DNA from: Arthrobacter sp. PAMC25564
GTDB taxonomy: Bacteria; Actinomycetota; Actinomycetes; Actinomycetales; Micrococcaceae
Direction of reading: 5' to 3'
DNA: 64,000 nucleotides
Assembly: GCF_004798705.1 (NCBI RefSeq)
Contig: NZ_CP039290.1
Span: 868,001 to 932,000, forward strand
The translations under genes and the position numbers were made by a program. Shown piece by piece: positions 8,364 through 17,242 of the stretch. Positions within the stretch are counted from its first letter, which is position 1; every line of letters begins with the position of its first letter. The notes under the pieces were generated by a model that saw only the letters and a list, made by a program, of their open reading frames with translations, did no database searches and was not told the DNA's origin.

Positions 8364-9245
8364 GTGCCACCCCTCGACATAGTCCTCACCGCCTGGCAGA
8401 TTGACTGGGCCGCCCTGGCGATGATCACCGCCTCCGGCGTGCTCTACGCGCTCGGCCTCAAGGCGTCCGCCGCCAAGGGCCACCGCTGGCCGCTGTGGCG
8501 GACCGTGGCGTTCTACCTCCTCGGCCTCGGCTCCCTGACCGTGCTGACTTGCGGATTCCCCGGTGTCTACAGCGCCCAGCTGCGGTGGGCGTTCACCCTG
8601 AAGATCTCCCTGCTGCTGTTCGTGGTGCCGCTGCTGATCGGACTGGGAAGGCCCATCTCCTTGGCCCGCGCGGCGCTCCCGCCCACGGGAATCGGGCGGC
8701 TGAACGCTGCGCTCGCCAACCGCCTGGTGCGGTTTGTGAGCAACTCGATGGCCGCTCCGCTGCTGGGGCTGGCCCTCTTCTCCACATTCCTCACCCCGCT
8801 GTTCTATACGCTGCGCACGGATCCGGTGGCCGAGGCCCTCCTGACCATCGGGATTCCGCTGCTCGGCCTGCTGATGGCACTTCCCATCATCGAGGAGGCG
8901 GACTTCCACCGCTCCAGCGCGTACATCACCCTGGAGTTCGTCTTCGTCTTCATCGAGCTTCTGATCGATGCGGTCCCCGGGATCCTGCTGCGGCTGAACG
9001 GGCAGGTGCTCGATCACGTCATGACGATGCAGGCGGCGCCGGGCTGGTTCCCGGATCCGCTGCGGGACCAGCAGTTGGCGGGGGACATCCTGTGGTTCAT
9101 TTGCGAAATCGTGGACCTGCCGCTGATCATCCTGATGTTCATGCGGTTCTCCCGCAGTGACAAACGCGAGGCGCGCGGCTTTGACGACCTGACGGACCAG
9201 CAGCTCGACGAACTCAACGAGCAGCACCTGCGGCGCGGGCAGTAG
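8364..9245 (+). CDS. ctaG: CtaG-like cytochrome c oxidase assembly protein
   Basis: A 293-residue integral membrane protein with about seven TM helices. It matches the caa3-type CtaG family: WAALAMITASGVLYALGL at the start, a Trp-rich second helix (HRWPLWRTVAFYLLG), then RWAFTLKISLLLFVVPLLIGLGRPI, and a C-terminal helix with WFPDPLRDQQLAGDILWFI. Family members take part in copper delivery or maturation of heme-copper oxidases. Actinobacterial copies are often fused to CopD, but this one is the CtaG part alone. The GTG start is inferred from the leaderless -10 and from the first TM helix beginning at once. Confidence 0.82.
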   Translation: MPPLDIVLTAWQIDWAALAMITASGVLYALGLKASAAKGHRWPLWRTVAFYLLGLGSLTVLTCGFPGVYSAQLRWAFTLKISLLLFVVPLLIGLGRPISLARAALPPTGIGRLNAALANRLVRFVSNSMAAPLLGLALFSTFLTPLFYTLRTDPVAEALLTIGIPLLGLLMALPIIEEADFHRSSAYITLEFVFVFIELLIDAVPGILLRLNGQVLDHVMTMQAAPGWFPDPLRDQQLAGDILWFICEIVDLPLIILMFMRFSRSDKREARGFDDLTDQQLDELNEQHLRRGQ

Positions 9246-9289
9246 GCCGGGGCACGAAGCCTGCGGCGGCGCCCCCTATCCGGAGGCCC

Positions 9290-10417
9290 CTACTCGACGG
9301 TGACCTTGATCCGCTGCACCACGTTGTTACCCATGCCCTGGTAATTCCACACCTGCTCCAGCGGCTGTACAGCCCCGCTGGCATCCGTGGCACGGCAGGA
9401 CAGCTCGTGTTCCCCGGGATCGGCCACCCACGGCATCGTCCACGCGCACCAGGCGAAGGGCGCCGCGGGGTGCTCCAGATGGGCGGGCGCCCATTTGCCG
9501 TCGATCCCGACGTCGACGCGCTGCACCGCGCCCTCCCCGGACCAGGCGCGGCCCATCAGCATCACCGGCCCCGCGGGCAGGATCCGGCGGCGGGTGAAGA
9601 AATCCGGGATGCCCGGCGGGACCATCAGGGAACGGACCTTGATCCACGTGACCGGGGTCCCGGCGTCCTCCGCGTCCTGCTGGTAGCGGTACGCGATCTG
9701 CTGCTGGAATCCGTCAAAGGGTTTGGTCACCACCTTGATCGAGGACAGCCACTTGACGCTCGCCATGCCATACCAGCCGGGCACCACCAGCCGGAGCGGG
9801 TAGCCATGCTGCGTCGGCAGCTCGGCGCCGTTCATCCGGTACGCCAGCACGACATCGGGCCGCAGCGCCTCGGAGACCGGCAGGCTCCGGGCATACTGCT
9901 GGCGGACTCCGCCCTGGATCCCGGTGTCCGCGCCGGTGAACACCACCTCGACGGCGTCGTCCTCGACTCCGGCCTGGGACAGGAGGTAGGCGAGCGGGAC
10001 ACCGGTCCACGTCGCGGTGCCGACGGCCTCAAGCATCCACGGCTGGCTCAGCGGGCGGGGCCGCAGCAGGGACCGGCCGTTGCCGGCACATTCCAGCGTG
10101 ACCGGGACGCTGATGCTCGGGGCCTTGCGGAGGGCCCGGAGGCTCAGCTCGAGCGACCGCTGCACGGCGCCGCCGATCCGCAGGTGCCAGTGCTCGGCAT
10201 CGATGAACGGGATGTCGAAGTGGTCCAGCAGGTAGTGCAGCCCGGGCGGCGTGATGTCATTGCGCAGCGCTTCGAGCGGCATGGAATGGTTCCGCACGGC
10301 GAGCTGGAGCTCCTCGCCCGTGAGCGGGCCGTGGCTCGGCTCGCCCGGATGCGGTGTGAGCCGCGGTGCCTGCCGCCGCTGGCTCCCGGATGTGTGTTTT
10401 GACATCTGCTTGGGCAT
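9290..10417 (-). CDS. sulfite oxidase-like molybdopterin enzyme
   Basis: A 375-residue protein of the sulfite oxidase family. The molybdopterin-binding domain occupies about residues 40-250, with the Mo-ligand Cys at about 110 in the VTLECAGNG motif. PTQHGYPLRLVVPGWYG and a Trp-Leu-Ser motif that contact the cofactor follow. The C-terminal immunoglobulin-like Mo-co dimerisation domain runs from about 270 to the end. No heme b5 domain and no hydrophobic signal segment are present, although RR occurs at residues 14-15, so it is probably cytoplasmic. The start could equally be the Met four codons in. It converges on ctaG with a 44-base gap. Confidence 0.87.
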   Translation of the reverse strand: MPKQMSKHTSGSQRRQAPRLTPHPGEPSHGPLTGEELQLAVRNHSMPLEALRNDITPPGLHYLLDHFDIPFIDAEHWHLRIGGAVQRSLELSLRALRKAPSISVPVTLECAGNGRSLLRPRPLSQPWMLEAVGTATWTGVPLAYLLSQAGVEDDAVEVVFTGADTGIQGGVRQQYARSLPVSEALRPDVVLAYRMNGAELPTQHGYPLRLVVPGWYGMASVKWLSSIKVVTKPFDGFQQQIAYRYQQDAEDAGTPVTWIKVRSLMVPPGIPDFFTRRRILPAGPVMLMGRAWSGEGAVQRVDVGIDGKWAPAHLEHPAAPFAWCAWTMPWVADPGEHELSCRATDASGAVQPLEQVWNYQGMGNNVVQRIKVTVE

Positions 10418-10542
10418 GGCGCTGCCAATCTGCTTGCCGGGTCCGGCCTCGTTTTGGCAGGTTCCCTCTCCACAGGTCTACGCCGGGGCCCCGAAGCCGT
10501 CAAGGATGCTCCCGTGCAGCAGTATGCCCGAGCCCGGAGCCT

Positions 10543-11397
10543 CTAGATGTGGTGCGACTCCGCCAGGAACTGCGCCAGGCTCAGAGGTTCCCGGCCGGTC
10601 AGCTCGTGCACGGCCGACGTCGGGCCGGACAGTTCGCCGGCCGCGATGGCCGTGTAGGTGCTCACCCAGGCGTCGACCTGCCACGGCGGGGCGCCGTAGG
10701 AGGCCCGTGAGGCGTAGGCCTCCTCGAGCGTCTCGTTGTGGAAGGTGATGGTCCGGCCGGTCCCCGCGGTCAGAATCGCCGCGGCCTGGGCCAGCGAGAT
10801 GTCCTCCGGCCCCGTGAGATCGTAGCTCCGTCCGACGTGCAGTGCCGGGTCCCGCAGCACGGCGGCGGCCGAGCGGGCAATGTCCGCGCGTGCGACGGCG
10901 GCCATCGCCCCGTCCCCGGCAGGGCCGCGGATGACGCCGTCCTCCCCGGCCAGCAGCGGCAGGAAGTCCAGATAGAAGTCGTCCCGCAGGAGGGTGTAGT
11001 CCATCCCGGAGGCCTTGATCCGCTCCTCCGTCGCGAAGTGGTCCCGGGCCAGGGTGAACGTCGCATCAGGCGCGGCCCCGAAGAACGAGGTGTAGACAAT
11101 GTGTTGGACCCCGGCCGCGGCCGCAGCGTCGATAAAGGTGTAGTGCTGCTGCAGCCGGTCCTCGGCCTCGGCCGCGGAGACCATAAACAGCGTCTTCACG
11201 CCGGCCAGGGCCGCCGTCGCCCGCTCCGGGTCGGCGTAGCTGGTCACGAAGGGAACGGCACCTTCGAGTTCCGGCGCCCGGCCGGCGTCGCGCACCAGCA
11301 GCCGCTGCGGGCTGCCGGCGTCGGCCAGCAGCCTGGCCACGGCGCCGCCGAGCTGCCCGGTGGAACCCGTGACGGCGAGCTCAGGCCCGGTCGTCAT
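10543..11397 (-). CDS. NmrA-like NAD(P)-binding protein
   Basis: A 284-residue atypical SDR of the NmrA/quinone oxidoreductase 2 type. It opens with AVTGSTGQLGGAV (dinucleotide loop), then LLVRDAGRAPELEG with the Arg that contacts NADP phosphate. VYTSFFGA and the GMDYTLLRDDFYLDFLP segment are typical of this group. The start is the ATG of MTTGPEL, two bases after the stop of the aldo-keto reductase, so the two form an operon. A longer open frame upstream overlaps that enzyme and is not real. The role is probably redox sensing or quinone reduction. Confidence 0.85.
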   Translation of the reverse strand: MTTGPELAVTGSTGQLGGAVARLLADAGSPQRLLVRDAGRAPELEGAVPFVTSYADPERATAALAGVKTLFMVSAAEAEDRLQQHYTFIDAAAAAGVQHIVYTSFFGAAPDATFTLARDHFATEERIKASGMDYTLLRDDFYLDFLPLLAGEDGVIRGPAGDGAMAAVARADIARSAAAVLRDPALHVGRSYDLTGPEDISLAQAAAILTAGTGRTITFHNETLEEAYASRASYGAPPWQVDAWVSTYTAIAAGELSGPTSAVHELTGREPLSLAQFLAESHHI

Positions 11398-11399
11398 CC

Positions 11400-12404
11400 C
11401 TAGCCCTCCCGCGACGCGGGCGACTTGGTCTGGGCCGGGTCCCGCTCGGCCAGGGTGCCGATGGCGGCGTCGATCTTGTCCATGATCTCCGGATCCAGCT
11501 TCACGCCGGCGGCTGCCACATTCTTCTCGATCTGCTCCGGACGGGACGCACCCATGATGGCCGAGGCCACATTCTTGTTCTGCAGCACCCAGGCGATGCT
11601 CAGCTGGGCCATGGTCAGGCCGGCCTCCTCGGCAATCGGCTTGAGCTGCTGCACGCCGGTGAGGACCTCGTCGGCCATCCAGCGCTCGATCATCTTCGAG
11701 CCGCCCTTTGTGTCCGTCGCGCGGCTGCCTTCCGGGGCCGGTTTGCCGGGGTGGTACTTGCCGCTCAGGACGCCTTGCGCCATCGGGGACCAGACGATCT
11801 GGGACAGTCCCAGCTCTTCCGACGCCGGTATGACCTCGGCCTCGATGACCCGCCAGAGCATGGAGTACTGCGGCTGGTTGGAGATCAGCTGGAAGCCCAG
11901 TTCCCTGGCGAGGGCGTGGCCGTCGCGGATCTGGCCGGCCGTCCATTCGCTGACGCCGATGTAGAGTGCCTTGCCCTGCCGCACGATGTCCGCGAAAGCC
12001 TGCATGGTCTCTTCCAGCGGGGTCTCGTAGTCGTAGCGGTGGGCCTGGTAGAGGTCAACATAGTCCGTCTGCAGCCGGGTCAGGGAGCCGTTGATGGCCT
12101 CCATGATGTGTTTGCGGGACAGGCCTAGATCGTTGTGGCCCTTGGGGCCGGTGGGGCCGAAGACCTTGGTGAAGATTTCCACGGACTCCCGGCGCTCGTC
12201 CTTCAGGGCGTTGCCGAGGACCTTCTCGGCCGCCGTGTTGGCATAGACGTCCGCCGTGTCAAAGGTGCTGATGCCGGCGTCGAGCGCTGCCCTGACGCAC
12301 TCGGTGGCGACGTCGTTCTCCACCTGCGAACCGTGGGTAAGCCAGTTGCCGAACGTGATTTCCGAAATCTTGAAGCCGCTGTTCCCGAGGTATCTGAATT
12401 CCAT
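11400..12404 (-). CDS. aldo-keto reductase (Kv-beta/YghZ-like)
   Basis: A 334-residue (alpha/beta)8 NADPH-dependent reductase. The catalytic tetrad is visible: Asp49 and Tyr54 in FDTADVYAN, Lys80 in IFTKVFG, His122 in QAHRYD. ISNQPQYSMLWR and IPYSPMAQG-like WSPMAQGVLSGKY fit the potassium-channel beta-subunit-like branch, and SRPEQIEKNV is the NADPH-binding C-terminal motif. The chosen start is MEFRYLGNSG. It is the first gene of a pair with the NmrA-like gene, a pairing that suggests handling of reactive carbonyls or quinones. Confidence 0.9.
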   Translation of the reverse strand: MEFRYLGNSGFKISEITFGNWLTHGSQVENDVATECVRAALDAGISTFDTADVYANTAAEKVLGNALKDERRESVEIFTKVFGPTGPKGHNDLGLSRKHIMEAINGSLTRLQTDYVDLYQAHRYDYETPLEETMQAFADIVRQGKALYIGVSEWTAGQIRDGHALARELGFQLISNQPQYSMLWRVIEAEVIPASEELGLSQIVWSPMAQGVLSGKYHPGKPAPEGSRATDTKGGSKMIERWMADEVLTGVQQLKPIAEEAGLTMAQLSIAWVLQNKNVASAIMGASRPEQIEKNVAAAGVKLDPEIMDKIDAAIGTLAERDPAQTKSPASREG

Positions 12405-12444
12405 GGGTTTCACCGTAGCGGACTTGCCTGTCCGGGGTAAGGGT

Positions 12445-12804
12445 TCAGCCGGCTTTGCGGGCCTCGGCCTGCGGCTTGTGTTCCGGCCCGGTCTCCGCTG
12501 CGGCCCGGGCACTGGCCCGCGCATCGGCCCGTGCCACCGCGGCAGCCCATTCCGCTGAGAGCTGGGGTTCCTTCCGCCCCGGGCGCGGCGCCCTGGCCTG
12601 CCTGGCGGATGATGTTCTCTGCCCGGACTGGCGTTTCCCCAGGAGTCCGGCGAGGGCCATGACCATAACAGCCACGAGCCGGCCGACGCCGGCGAGCACC
12701 AGCGTGACGACAAAAACGATGAAGAGCCCGATGGACATGACGAACGCCACGCCGAGGGTCCCGAAGAAAGTCAGGTTCAGGGCGATGGTTGTCGGGTCGT
12801 CCAC
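12445..12804 (-). CDS. small two-TM membrane protein with charged tail
   Basis: A 119-residue protein. Two hydrophobic stretches (about residues 8-32 and 34-55) are followed by a cytosolic Arg/Ala/Glu-rich tail. The GTG start is preceded by GGAGAGG. The first half (FFGTLGVAFV then LVLAGVGRLVAV) closely matches the small membrane protein at 35.3-35.6 kb (FFGTLVVALV then LVLVGVGRLAWA), so the two are paralogues. Function unknown. Confidence 0.7.
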   Translation of the reverse strand: MDDPTTIALNLTFFGTLGVAFVMSIGLFIVFVVTLVLAGVGRLVAVMVMALAGLLGKRQSGQRTSSARQARAPRPGRKEPQLSAEWAAAVARADARASARAAAETGPEHKPQAEARKAG

Positions 12805-12964
12805 TTCACCTCTCCTCTCCAGCCTGGAGGTTCCTGCCGCCAAAAGTCCGCCAGTCAACAGCCCCCTTAACAATACGGACTTTTCGGCGCGGACACACGG
12901 GGTTTTGCGGCCGCTGTGGAGATGTGTCCAAGCTGATATCCCGGAGGCGACGGCGGTGCCCCGG

Positions 12965-12995
12965 GTGGGTGCGTCCATGTGGGTGCGTCTATAGT
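12965..12995 (+). promoter_or_regulatory. direct repeat overlapping a -10 box upstream of ychJ-like gene
   Basis: GTGGGTGCGTC occurs twice, 15 bases apart (12965 and 12980). The second copy runs into TATAGT (12990-12995), a good -10. A repeat overlapping the promoter is a possible activator or repressor site. No -35 was recognised. Confidence 0.35.
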
Positions 12996-13042
12996 CGGAA
13001 GCAGCCCTGCCGGCGCCGTCCGGCCCGCCGGAAGGACATTTC

Positions 13043-13438
13043 GTGACGTACCCCGATGCAGGCAACTGCCCCTGCCTCTCCGGCGAGCAGTACAGCGGGT
13101 GCTGCGGCCGCTTCCACCGCGGCGACGCGGAGGCCCCGACGGCGGAGCAACTCATGCGGTCCCGGTACAGCGCCTTCGTGGTGCTGGACGCCGGCTACCT
13201 GCTGCGGACCTGGCATCCCGACACCCGGCCCGCCGGACTGGAGCTTGACCCCGCGATCCAGTGGCGCCGCCTGGATATCGTCTCCACCAGCCGCGGCGGT
13301 CCACTGGACAGCGAGGGGACCGTTGAGTTCCAGGCCCATTTCCGGCACGACGGCGAACGCGGAGTCCAGCATGAAACAAGCCGTTTCGTGCGGGTAGCAC
13401 GCCGCTGGTACTATCTCGACGGCGTCGTGGCCGCCTAG
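13043..13438 (+). CDS. YchJ family (UPF0225) SEC-C motif protein
   Basis: A 131-residue protein with the SEC-C zinc motif at the N-terminus (CPCLSGEQYSGCCGRFH). The YchJ body follows: AEQLMRSRYSAFVVLDAGYLLRTWHPDTRP, then RFVRVARRWYYLDG. Length is normal for the family. Function is unknown, but the SEC-C motif binds zinc and usually supports protein interaction. The GTG start follows AAGGAC. The last four bases overlap the end of the convergent acyl-CoA dehydrogenase gene. Confidence 0.87.
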   Translation: MTYPDAGNCPCLSGEQYSGCCGRFHRGDAEAPTAEQLMRSRYSAFVVLDAGYLLRTWHPDTRPAGLELDPAIQWRRLDIVSTSRGGPLDSEGTVEFQAHFRHDGERGVQHETSRFVRVARRWYYLDGVVAA

Positions 13439-15426
13439 CGGTATTTTCGGTGCAGGTTCTCCTTCACCGAAGCGCGCGGGCTGGCATCCGCAATCCACGG
13501 GCCGGTCCCTTCGGACTGGTCAAGCACGCCGGCCTCCAGCCACTCGTACCCGCCGGCGAGGACCTTGCGGGAGAGCACATGGTCGGCGTCGTCCGTGTTC
13601 CTCCACAGCTGGTCAAAGTATTCCTCCACGCGGACGCGGGCCTGTTCGCAGTAGGCTTCGGCCAGCTCGTAGGCGGAGGCGCCCCGCTCCGGGGAGGTGC
13701 GCAGCAGCATTTCGGCCCGCGAGCAGGACGCAGCCATGGCGAACAGTTCCGCCCCGATGTCCACGATCCGGCCCAGGAATGCCTGCTTGTGCTCGAGCTT
13801 CGCCTGCCAGCGGCCCATTCCGTAGAAGGTCTGCCGGGCCAGCCGCCGCGAGGACCGTTCCACGAACCGCAGCTGCTTCGCCAGTCGGCCGAAGTCGCTG
13901 TAGGACCGCGGGTCCATGCCCGCGCCGGCCACCAGCTTCGGTAGCCACCTGGCGTAGAAGCCGGAAGCTCCGACGGCGGCCTTCGCCTTGTCGGACAGGC
14001 TAGCGTCGGCGGAGGCGAGGTCGCCGGCGGCTGCCAGATGCGCGTCCACGGCTTCGCGGGCGATCAGCAGCTTCATGATTTCCGAGGAACCCTCGAAGAT
14101 CCGGTTGATCCGCAGATCCCGGAGCTGCTGCTCGGCCGCCACGGCGCGCTCGCCTCGGGCCTGAAGCGAGTCTGCGGTTTCGAAGCCGCGGCCGCCACGG
14201 ATCTGCACCAGCTCGTCCGCGATCCGGCAGCTGATTTCGGTGGACCACAACTTGGCGAGGGCCGCCTCGATCCGGACATCCTTCTGCCCGGCGTCCGCCA
14301 TTTCCGCGCACAGTTCGAACACCGCGTCCAGGGCGAACGCGCTGGCCGCAATGAAGGCGATCTTCTTGCCGACGGCCTCGTGCTGGCCGACCGGCCGGCC
14401 CCACTGGGTGCGGGCGTTGGACCATTCGCGGGCGATCTTCAGGCTCCAGCGGCCGGAAGCGACACAGAGCGCAGGAATCGAGAGCCGGCCCGTGTTCAGC
14501 GTGGTGAGGGCAATCTTGAGTCCCTGGCCCTCGCGCCCCAGCCGGTTGGCCGCCGGAACCCTGACCTGGTGGAAGCGGGTGACCCCGTTTTCGATGCCGC
14601 GCAGCCCCATGAAGGCATTGCGGTTTTCCACCGTGATGCCGGGGGAGTCCATTTCGACGACAAACGCGCTGATGCCGCCCTTTTGCACCATGCCGTCCGC
14701 TCCGGTGTGGGGCGGCACCAGAGCCATCACGACGACGAGTTCGGCAATCACGCCGTTGGTCGTCCACAGCTTTACTCCGTCCAACAGATAGGATTCGCCG
14801 TCCTCCGAGGGAACGGCGGTGCTGCCCATCCGGGCGGGGTCGCTGCCGACGTCGGGCTCCGTCAGCAGGAACGCGGTGATGGCGCCGGCGGCGCAGCGCG
14901 GCAGGTACTCCTGCTTCTGCGCCGGCGTGCCGAAGACCTTGACGGGCTCGGGAACGCCGATGGACTGGTGCGCGGAAGTCAGGGCGCCGAGGCTGGGATG
15001 CACCGAGCCCAGAAGCCCCAGGGCCCGGCCGTAGTACACGAGCGAGAGGCCCAGTCCGCCGTAATCGCGGGGAATTTTCATCCCGAACACACCGAGCTCC
15101 GCGAGCCCGGCCAGGTATTCGTCCGGGATCCGGGCATCGCGCTCAATGGTGCGCCCGGACAGGGTCCGGCAGAAGTCGGTGAGGCGCGCCATGAAGGCTT
15201 CGCCGCGTTCGACGTCGTCCGCGGGGGCCTCGGGCCAAGGGTGGACCAGGCTCAGGTCAAAGCTGCCGAGGTAGAGTCCCTTGGCGAAGCTGGGCCGGTC
15301 CCAGCTGGTCTCGCGGGCGGCTTCGGTGACGGCCCGGGCGTCGGCGGCGGTGGCGTCCGGGCCGATGTGGTCCGTGCCGGGCGCTGCCGGCAGCTCGGCG
15401 GCTGGATCTTCAATGGCGGAGCTCAT
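13435..15426 (-). CDS. acyl-CoA dehydrogenase (long VLCAD/ACAD9-like form)
   Basis: A 663-residue flavoenzyme for the first step of fatty-acid beta-oxidation. It is longer than the 380-residue core family because of an N-terminal extension (FAKGLYLGSFDL) and a C-terminal helical domain of about 170 residues, as in VLCAD/ACAD9-type enzymes. Seen motifs are FLLTEPDVGSDP (FAD contact), WTTNG, GGRGFETADSLQ and DLRINRIFEGSSEIM (FAD/substrate region). It stands alone, in the opposite direction to its neighbours. A 14-base perfect palindrome 81 bases upstream is a likely operator. Exact chain-length specificity cannot be told. Confidence 0.92.
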   Translation of the reverse strand: MSSAIEDPAAELPAAPGTDHIGPDATAADARAVTEAARETSWDRPSFAKGLYLGSFDLSLVHPWPEAPADDVERGEAFMARLTDFCRTLSGRTIERDARIPDEYLAGLAELGVFGMKIPRDYGGLGLSLVYYGRALGLLGSVHPSLGALTSAHQSIGVPEPVKVFGTPAQKQEYLPRCAAGAITAFLLTEPDVGSDPARMGSTAVPSEDGESYLLDGVKLWTTNGVIAELVVVMALVPPHTGADGMVQKGGISAFVVEMDSPGITVENRNAFMGLRGIENGVTRFHQVRVPAANRLGREGQGLKIALTTLNTGRLSIPALCVASGRWSLKIAREWSNARTQWGRPVGQHEAVGKKIAFIAASAFALDAVFELCAEMADAGQKDVRIEAALAKLWSTEISCRIADELVQIRGGRGFETADSLQARGERAVAAEQQLRDLRINRIFEGSSEIMKLLIAREAVDAHLAAAGDLASADASLSDKAKAAVGASGFYARWLPKLVAGAGMDPRSYSDFGRLAKQLRFVERSSRRLARQTFYGMGRWQAKLEHKQAFLGRIVDIGAELFAMAASCSRAEMLLRTSPERGASAYELAEAYCEQARVRVEEYFDQLWRNTDDADHVLSRKVLAGGYEWLEAGVLDQSEGTGPWIADASPRASVKENLHRKYR

Positions 15427-15506
15427 CGGGCATCTCCTCTAACCGGCTGGCCGGCTCGAGCCCTGGGTCCGCCGTGGGTGGGAGACCCTTCAGCTGTCCC
15501 GCAATA

Positions 15507-15520
15507 CTACCCGCGGGTAG
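15507..15520. promoter_or_regulatory. palindromic operator candidate upstream of acyl-CoA dehydrogenase
   Basis: CTACCCGCGGGTAG is a perfect 14-base palindrome between the acyl-CoA dehydrogenase start and the terD gene end. It has the size and shape of TetR-family operators that control fatty-acid genes in actinobacteria. With its flanks (AATACTAC-N6-GTAGGT) it matches a second site at 35.73 kb. Confidence 0.5.
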
Positions 15521-15544
15521 GTTGCGGTGCTAGGGGTTGGCTCC

Positions 15545-16126
15545 TCACCCGAGCTGGACGCCGAAGTCGACGGCGACTCCGTGCAGCCCTGACGCGTATC
15601 CCTGGCCGACGGCGCGGAATTTCCATTCCGCGCTGCTGCGGTAGAGCTCCGCGAAGATCATGCAGGTTTCGGCGGCCGCGTCTTCGGTGAGGTCATAGCG
15701 GACCACTTCGGCATCGGTTTCATCATTGACCACCCGGCAGAACGCATCTCGAACCTGTCCGAAATTCTGCCGGCGTGCCTCCGCATCGTGGATGGAAACC
15801 ACAATGACGATCCTTTCAATGTCGGCCGCGACCGCATCCAGATCTATGAGAATCTGCTCGTCGTCGCCTTCACCCTCGCCGGTGAGGTTGTCACCCTGAT
15901 GGACGACGGAGCCGTCCTTCGAGGAGAGCTGGTTATAGAAGATGAAGTCATCGTTTGAACGGACCCGGCCGGAGGCTGACACCAGCAGGGCCGAAGCATC
16001 GAGGTCGAACTGCTGGCCGGCGGTGGTGCGGGGGTCCCAGCCCAGGCCTATCATTGCCCGCCGGAGACCAGGGTCGGCCTTCGTCAGGGACAGGTTGCTA
16101 CCTTTGCTGAGGGTCAGAGTGGACAT
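15545..16126 (-). CDS. TerD family protein
   Basis: A 193-residue TerD-fold protein of the tellurium-resistance/stress group. MSTLTLSKGSNLSLTKADPGL is the usual opening, followed by GLGWDPR, FDLDASALL, FYNQLSSKDGSV and the acidic calcium-binding loop GDNLTGEGEGDDEQI. Late strands (CMIFAELYR, WKFRAVGQGY) complete the family. TerD proteins bind calcium and are predicted to act with vWA and membrane partners at the membrane. It follows the second terD by 48 bases and is transcribed away from the large vWA/tubulin/GTPase operon. Confidence 0.92.
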   Translation of the reverse strand: MSTLTLSKGSNLSLTKADPGLRRAMIGLGWDPRTTAGQQFDLDASALLVSASGRVRSNDDFIFYNQLSSKDGSVVHQGDNLTGEGEGDDEQILIDLDAVAADIERIVIVVSIHDAEARRQNFGQVRDAFCRVVNDETDAEVVRYDLTEDAAAETCMIFAELYRSSAEWKFRAVGQGYASGLHGVAVDFGVQLG

Positions 16127-16174
16127 GAATGGCTCCTTGTCTTGTTGCGGGTGCGGATCTGGCCGGGCGTGCGG

Positions 16175-16765
16175 CTACAGAACGCCAGCCGCATTGGCGA
16201 TTACGTCGACGGGGGTGCGGCCCTGGGCGGGTGCGCCGATGGCCTGGAACGTCCACGTGCCGCCGTTGCGCGACAGCTTGGCCATGATCATCGCTGTGTA
16301 CCGGCCGGTTTCTGCCAGCGCATAGCGCGACACTTCGGGGCTGCCTGGGACGGAATCGTCGATCACGCGGCAGAAGGCGTTCTGCACCTGGTCGAAGGTC
16401 TGCTGGGAGTAACTGGTGATGGTGAAGACAATGTGCTGGACCGAGGCTGAGACCCCGGTCAGGTTGACCAGGATGGTCTCGTCATCGCCGTCGCCATCGC
16501 CCGTCAGGTTGTCGCCGGTGTGCTGGATCGAGCCGTCCTTGCTGGCCAGCTGGTTATAGAAGACCGTGTCGACATGGATCTTGTTGGCGTCGAAGAGAAT
16601 CGCCGAGGCGTCGAGGTCGATCTCGACGGCCTTCTTGCCGCCGAAGAAGCCCTTCCTGGCTGGCACAGCAGCGTCCCAACCGAGGCCGAAACGGACATTG
16701 GTCAGTGTCTCACCGTTCTGCTTGGTCAGCGACAAAAACTGACCCTTCTGCAAACTCAAGCTCAT
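16175..16765 (-). CDS. TerD family protein (second copy)
   Basis: A 196-residue paralogue of its neighbour and first gene of the terD pair. It starts MSLSLQKGQFLSL and carries GLGWD, IDLDASAILFD, FYNQLASKDGS and GDNLTGDGDGDDE (calcium loop). A short KKGFFGGKKAVE-like insertion precedes the LDAS strand. The in-frame Met four codons upstream is less likely than MSLSLQKG, which matches the family start. It lies back to back with the 18-kb operon, sharing a 477-base intergenic region, so joint regulation is plausible. Confidence 0.92.
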   Translation of the reverse strand: MSLSLQKGQFLSLTKQNGETLTNVRFGLGWDAAVPARKGFFGGKKAVEIDLDASAILFDANKIHVDTVFYNQLASKDGSIQHTGDNLTGDGDGDDETILVNLTGVSASVQHIVFTITSYSQQTFDQVQNAFCRVIDDSVPGSPEVSRYALAETGRYTAMIMAKLSRNGGTWTFQAIGAPAQGRTPVDVIANAAGVL

Positions 16766-17069
16766 TCTGGTTCCCACTTCCGTTGATCTTATGCGGTTTG
16801 CTGCTCAGTGACTGGACACAACTGCAGAACGGATTCATTCGCTCCGGATGCGCGTGTTGAACACGGCATTGTCAAGGCCGAGCGTATGCCTTCAGGACTG
16901 CGAAATACATCCCGGAAGAGAGTCCCCCAAGACTTCTCGCATCATATTAGTTGATCGCAGAATATCTACCTTTTCCGCGCAAAATTCTTTCGGGGCCCAC
17001 GTTTTTTCGGGCTGGACACGACATATTCGACCCATGTTTCGTCGGTTTTTGAAATTGGAAATCTTTTTG

Positions 17070-17098
17070 TTGTGCAGGCGGGTGCTTGGACATAGTAT
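17070..17098 (+). promoter_or_regulatory. candidate promoter of the large vWA/tubulin/GTPase operon
   Basis: TTGTGC, a 17-base spacer and TAGTAT form a good sigma-70-like promoter in an unusually AT-rich stretch (about 16940-17100) of the divergent intergenic region. It points toward the operon and leaves a 5' leader of about 140 bases that contains a long hairpin. Confidence 0.5.
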
Positions 17099-17170
17099 GG
17101 CCGCAAGAAGCGCCTGTGACTTGACATGGGGCCGGAGAATATGGCATTCCCGGGCCTTCGAGTTGACGGG

Positions 17171-17211
17171 CCGGCACGAGTGCCGCTGTGCGCCAGCGGC
17201 ACTCGTGCCGG
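17171..17211 (+). repeat. perfect 18-bp hairpin in the operon leader
   Basis: CCGGCACGAGTGCCGCTG (17171-17188), a five-base loop TGCGC, then the exact reverse complement (17194-17211). The stem lies between the candidate promoter and the first gene, ending 31 bases before its ATG. No T-run follows. It could be an attenuator, an RNA stability element or a protein-binding site. Confidence 0.7.
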
Positions 17212-17242
17212 GCTTTGCGGCCATGAAATGGGGGAATCAAGC

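Noticed and set aside
11398..11946. Upstream extension of the NmrA-like frame
   Set aside because: It lies fully inside the aldo-keto reductase gene in another frame.
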